Positions 61,531 to 64,000 of a stretch of DNA of 64,000 nucleotides are shown here, in pieces. Source of the stretch: Herbaspirillum sp. SJZ106 (lineage in GTDB: Bacteria > Pseudomonadota > Gammaproteobacteria > Burkholderiales > Burkholderiaceae_D); NCBI RefSeq assembly GCF_006715495.1, contig NZ_VFNI01000006.1, positions 124,001 to 188,000 of the forward strand, read 5' to 3'. The notes under the pieces were generated by a model. That model was not told the DNA's origin. It saw only the letters and a list, made by a program, of their open reading frames with translations, and did no database searches. The position numbers were made by a program, and so were the translations under genes. Positions within the stretch are counted from its first letter, which is position 1. Every line of letters starts with the position of its first letter.

Positions 61531-61583
61531 CTCATTCTCCCGGTTTATGCGTGGTCTGGTGCGCGGCGGCGCCGAGCTGCCAG

Positions 61584-61611
61584 CAGATAGCAGATCGCAG
61601 ATAGCAGATAG
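61584..61611. repeat. four tandem CAGATAG heptamers upstream of dadA
   Basis: CAGATAG, CAGATCG, CAGATAG, CAGATAG in direct tandem, 54-81 bp upstream of the dadA start, within an otherwise A+T-rich promoter region. Confidence 0.85.
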
Positions 61612-61726
61612 CAGCATTGTAAGAATTTCCCGATTGCCGATGTATTCAATACCGGCAAGGAATTTTCTTCAATATTAAGCAATGAGGCTTTGTTTATTTA
61701 AAAAACAAAGAAATTGGAGCAGATGT

Positions 61727-62140
61727 TTAATTTTTTGAAGATGAGAAGCGGGCCATCTCCTCGGCCACCGCGCGGGTCACGGTTTCTGCCAGCGCCTGGC
61801 GCAGGCTCTCCTTGACGCGCTGCGTCAGGATGTCGGAGATATTGTCCAGCACCACCGCCATCTGGTCCTGCAGGTGTTGCTGCAGGACGGAATCGGCTTG
61901 CGCCAGCAGGTTTTGCAGGACGTTTTCGCTGATTTCCTGTTCCCATTGGCGGTACTGTTCGGCGCTCGGGCTGGCCATTTCTGGTGCGGGTTGGGCCTGG
62001 TGAGCGGCCGGCGCCGACGGCTGCCAGAAGGCGCCGGGCTGGGCTGCGGCGCTGGCGGGATGGCCGGCCTGCGGCGGCGCCAGCGGGATGACCTCGGTCA
62101 GGAGCGGGATGCTGTTGTCGTCGTGGTTCATGGCATGCAC
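61727..62140 (-). CDS. DUF2486-like small protein
   Basis: 137 residues from MHAMNHDDNSIPLLTEVI; a second ATG three codons later is equally possible. The N-terminal motif HDDNSIPLLTEV resembles DUF2486 proteins next to holC in Burkholderia. The middle is Ala/Pro/Gln-rich and the C-terminal 75 residues are predicted helical (ENVLQNLLAQADSVLQQHLQ). Seven bases after the holC stop, so co-transcribed with holC. Function unknown. Confidence 0.72.
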   Translation of the reverse strand: MHAMNHDDNSIPLLTEVIPLAPPQAGHPASAAAQPGAFWQPSAPAAHQAQPAPEMASPSAEQYRQWEQEISENVLQNLLAQADSVLQQHLQDQMAVVLDNISDILTQRVKESLRQALAETVTRAVAEEMARFSSSKN

Positions 62141-62146
62141 CGTCGC

Positions 62147-62566
62147 TTAGCTGGCCACGAAGTGGGACAGCGGATAGCCGCGTTCCTTGTAGAAGCGGTA
62201 GCGCTCACGGCCGGCGGCGCGGTCGGCGTCGTCGACGGAAATGATTTCCAGCATGCGCTCGAAGCGGGCGAAATGGGCCGGCGTTTCGCCTGAGAGGTTG
62301 ATCAGCACCTGGTGGTGCGGCAGTTCGATGTCGTCGCTGGCGGTCAGGATGATCGGGGTCTGCGCGGCCAGAGGATCGCCTGCGGCCACATGCGGCAGGA
62401 AGTCCTGTTCGGAAAAGGTCCACAGCGCCTGGTCGAGCTGCTGCAGTTCGCTGCGATCGCGCACGCGCAGCACGATCTGGGTGCCGGCGCCGCGCGCCTT
62501 GCGCACCAGCCGGCAGACATAGGCGAGTTTTTGCGGGACGTTGCTATGGAAGTCGATGCGGGTCAT
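62147..62566 (-). CDS. holC: DNA polymerase III chi subunit
   Basis: 139 residues from MTRIDFHSNVPQKLAYVCRL. Chi family features: DQALWTFSEQDFLPHVAAGD, PIILTASDDIELPHHQVLIN and SGETPAHFARFERMLEIISV. Chi links the clamp loader to single-stranded-DNA-binding protein on the lagging strand. Followed directly by the DUF2486-like gene, an order seen in Burkholderiales. Confidence 0.93.
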   Translation of the reverse strand: MTRIDFHSNVPQKLAYVCRLVRKARGAGTQIVLRVRDRSELQQLDQALWTFSEQDFLPHVAAGDPLAAQTPIILTASDDIELPHHQVLINLSGETPAHFARFERMLEIISVDDADRAAGRERYRFYKERGYPLSHFVAS

Positions 62567-62645
62567 GGCGGAAGTATAGTGGCAAGCGGTACGGGCTGCC
62601 ATGATCGGGCGGAGAAGATTGCTTCGCCGCGAGCCATATTCATGG

Positions 62646-62757
62646 CACCGTCATCCCGGCGCATGCCCCGGGATCCAGCGCCGTCCGTTACGCTCAGCAG
62701 GCGCTTGCAGAGCGTGACAAACGACGCTGGGCCCTGACTTTCATCAGGACGACGGTG
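62646..62757. repeat. GTCATCCCGG family palindromic repeat, second long copy
   Basis: 112 bp with inverted ends CACCGTCATCC/..GACGACGGTG and internal stems (CCTGACTTTCATCAGG). Closely similar to 53331-53440. Lies between prlC and holC. Confidence 0.8.
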
Positions 62758-62763
62758 TGGTGT

Positions 62764-64000
62764 TCAAGCCGCCATGCCGCTATGCCGCAGCAGCGCATCG
62801 ATGCTCGGTTCGCGGCCGCGGAAGGCCTTGAACGACTCGATGGCCGGGCGCGAGCCGCCCACGGCCAGGATTTCCTGCTGGAAGCGGCGGCCGGTTTCGA
62901 TCGACACCACGTTGCCGCCGCCGGCAGCGGCTTCCTCGAAGGCGCTGTAGGCGTCGGCCGACAGCACTTCGGCCCACTTGTAGCTGTAATAGCCCGCCGC
63001 ATAGCCGCCGGCGAAGATGTGCGAGAACGAGTGCTGGAAGCGGTTGAACTCAGGCGGGCGGATCACGGCGATGCGGTCGCGCAATTCGTTGAGCAATTGC
63101 TGCACGGTCTGGTCGCCGCCTGCCTGGTACTCGTGGTGGATCATCATGTCGAACAGCGAGAACTCCACCTGGCGCAGCATCTGCAGGCCGGACTGGAAGT
63201 TCTTGGCGGCGATCATCTTGTCGTACAGCGCGCGCGGCAGCGGCGCGCCGGTCTCGGCATGCGCGGAGAGGTGCTGCAGCACATCCCATTCCCAGCAGAA
63301 GTTTTCCATGAACTGCGACGGCAGCTCGACCGCGTCCCATTCCACGCCGGAGATGCCGGACACGCCGACTTCATCGACTTGCGTCAACATGTGGTGCAGG
63401 CCATGGCCGAACTCGTGGAACAGCGTGATCACTTCATCGTGCGTGAACAGCGCCGGCTTGGCCACGCCGTCGACCACCGCCGGTTCGGTGAAGTTGCACA
63501 CCAGGTAGGCGATCGGCGTCTGCACGCCGTTGGCGGTCAGGCGGCGGGCGCGGGCGTCGTCCATCCAGGCGCCGCCGCGCTTGCCGCTGCGCGCGTACAG
63601 GTCGAGGTAGAACTGGCCGACCAGCTGGCCGTCGCGCTCGATGCGGAAGAACTTCACGTCCTTGTGCCACACCGGCGCGGTGTCCGGCTTGATGGTGACG
63701 CCGAACAGTTGCTGCGCGACCTGGAACAGGCCGCCCACCACCTTGGGCTCGGGGAAGTATTGCTTCACTTCCAGTTCCGAGAAGGCGTAGCGCTGCTCGC
63801 GCAGCTTTTCCGAGGCATAGGTGCTGTCCCAGGCTTCCAGTGTGTCCAGGCCCAGCTTTTCCCTGGCGAAGGCCTTCAGTTCGGCATAGTCCTTTTCGCC
63901 GAAGGGGCGGGCGCGCCGGCCCAGGTCTTCGAGGAAGGCGATGACTTCGGCCGGCGATTGCGCCATCTTGGCCACCAGCGAGACTTCGGCGAAGTTGGCG
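62764..64000 (-). CDS. prlC: oligopeptidase A, C-terminal part (5' end beyond window)
   Basis: About 412 C-terminal residues; the frame is open to the right edge and the true start lies outside. M3 family zinc peptidase: HEFGHGLHHMLTQVDEVGVS contains HExxH, and the downstream Glu ligand region is GVEWDAVELPSQFMENF. GQFYLDLYARSGKRGGAWMD and IFAGGYAAGYYSYKWAEVLS match PrlC/OpdA, a cytosolic oligopeptidase that clears signal-peptide fragments. Followed by a palindromic repeat, then holC. Confidence 0.95.
   Translation of the reverse strand, partial: ANFAEVSLVAKMAQSPAEVIAFLEDLGRRARPFGEKDYAELKAFAREKLGLDTLEAWDSTYASEKLREQRYAFSELEVKQYFPEPKVVGGLFQVAQQLFGVTIKPDTAPVWHKDVKFFRIERDGQLVGQFYLDLYARSGKRGGAWMDDARARRLTANGVQTPIAYLVCNFTEPAVVDGVAKPALFTHDEVITLFHEFGHGLHHMLTQVDEVGVSGISGVEWDAVELPSQFMENFCWEWDVLQHLSAHAETGAPLPRALYDKMIAAKNFQSGLQMLRQVEFSLFDMMIHHEYQAGGDQTVQQLLNELRDRIAVIRPPEFNRFQHSFSHIFAGGYAAGYYSYKWAEVLSADAYSAFEEAAAGGGNVVSIETGRRFQQEILAVGGSRPAIESFKAFRGREPSIDALLRHSGMAA

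Noticed and set aside
61584..61611. CRISPR-like array
   Set aside because: Units are 7 bp with no spacers, so it is a simple tandem repeat. No CRISPR array or cas gene is seen anywhere in the window.

Overview
The window is about 64 kb of high-GC chromosomal DNA from a betaproteobacterium of the Burkholderiales. The neighbourhoods murJ/rpsT, icd-csp-clpS-clpA, dut-coaBC, lspA-ileS-ribF, tkt-gap, glnE-yhdP-nit-tldD-aroG, yajQ-murB-argG-argF and orn-STE24-PCD-rsgA, together with the DUF2486-like gene beside holC, point to Oxalobacteraceae, probably a Herbaspirillum-like organism. That placement is inferred from gene order and protein character, not from a database search. Almost everything is core housekeeping. 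I see no prophage, complete insertion sequence, CRISPR array, rRNA or tRNA. Layout. 1-7.5 kb: 3' end of the ABC-F gene uup, a SirB1-like protein, lipid II flippase murJ divergent from rpsT, a DUF192 protein, a previously unlisted 56-residue secreted Lys/Ala-rich protein, rluE divergent from icd, and a cold-shock gene. 7.8-18.2 kb: the clpS-clpA proteolysis operon, then a long minus-strand run (M48-like lipoprotein, dut, coaBC, lspA, ileS, ribF, rsmE). 19-24 kb: tkt, a GNAT acetyltransferase, gap and a lipoprotein with an Arg/Ser/Asp-rich tail. 24-38 kb: glnE, a giant YhdP/AsmA-like protein, a nitrilase, tldD, aroG, a VOC protein, yajQ and murB. 38-43 kb: ppnP, argG, argF and an isolated Fur-box siderophore receptor gene. 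43-53 kb: rsgA, pterin dehydratase, STE24 protease, orn, a class D beta-lactamase with a Tat signal, a UPF0149/SEC-C protein, srkA, tag and ftsK. 53-64 kb: a gabD-like dehydrogenase, periplasmic asparaginase, a diguanylate cyclase, an LpxO-like hydroxylase, dadA, a DUF2486-like protein, holC and the 3' end of prlC. The best new observation is upstream of aroG. A 26-codon leader ORF (34130-34210) has nine Phe/Tyr codons within twelve positions. It is followed by mutually exclusive antiterminator and terminator helices ending at 34262. This is the layout of a ribosome-mediated Phe/Tyr attenuator controlling entry into the shikimate pathway. The intergenic DNA also carries three dispersed repeat families. 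One is REPIN-like, built on TTCGATACG/CGAACGG modules: three full copies and one head-to-head variant. The second is MITE-like with GGGCCTGTTAACA ends: a 265-bp copy carrying three strong stems and a 78-bp copy abutting the rluE start codon. The third is a GTCATCCCGG/GACGACGGTG palindromic family. Other points of interest are an M48-family lipoprotein that has lost its catalytic zinc-site residues, the Lys/Ala-rich secreted peptide, and a 7-bp tandem repeat upstream of dadA.
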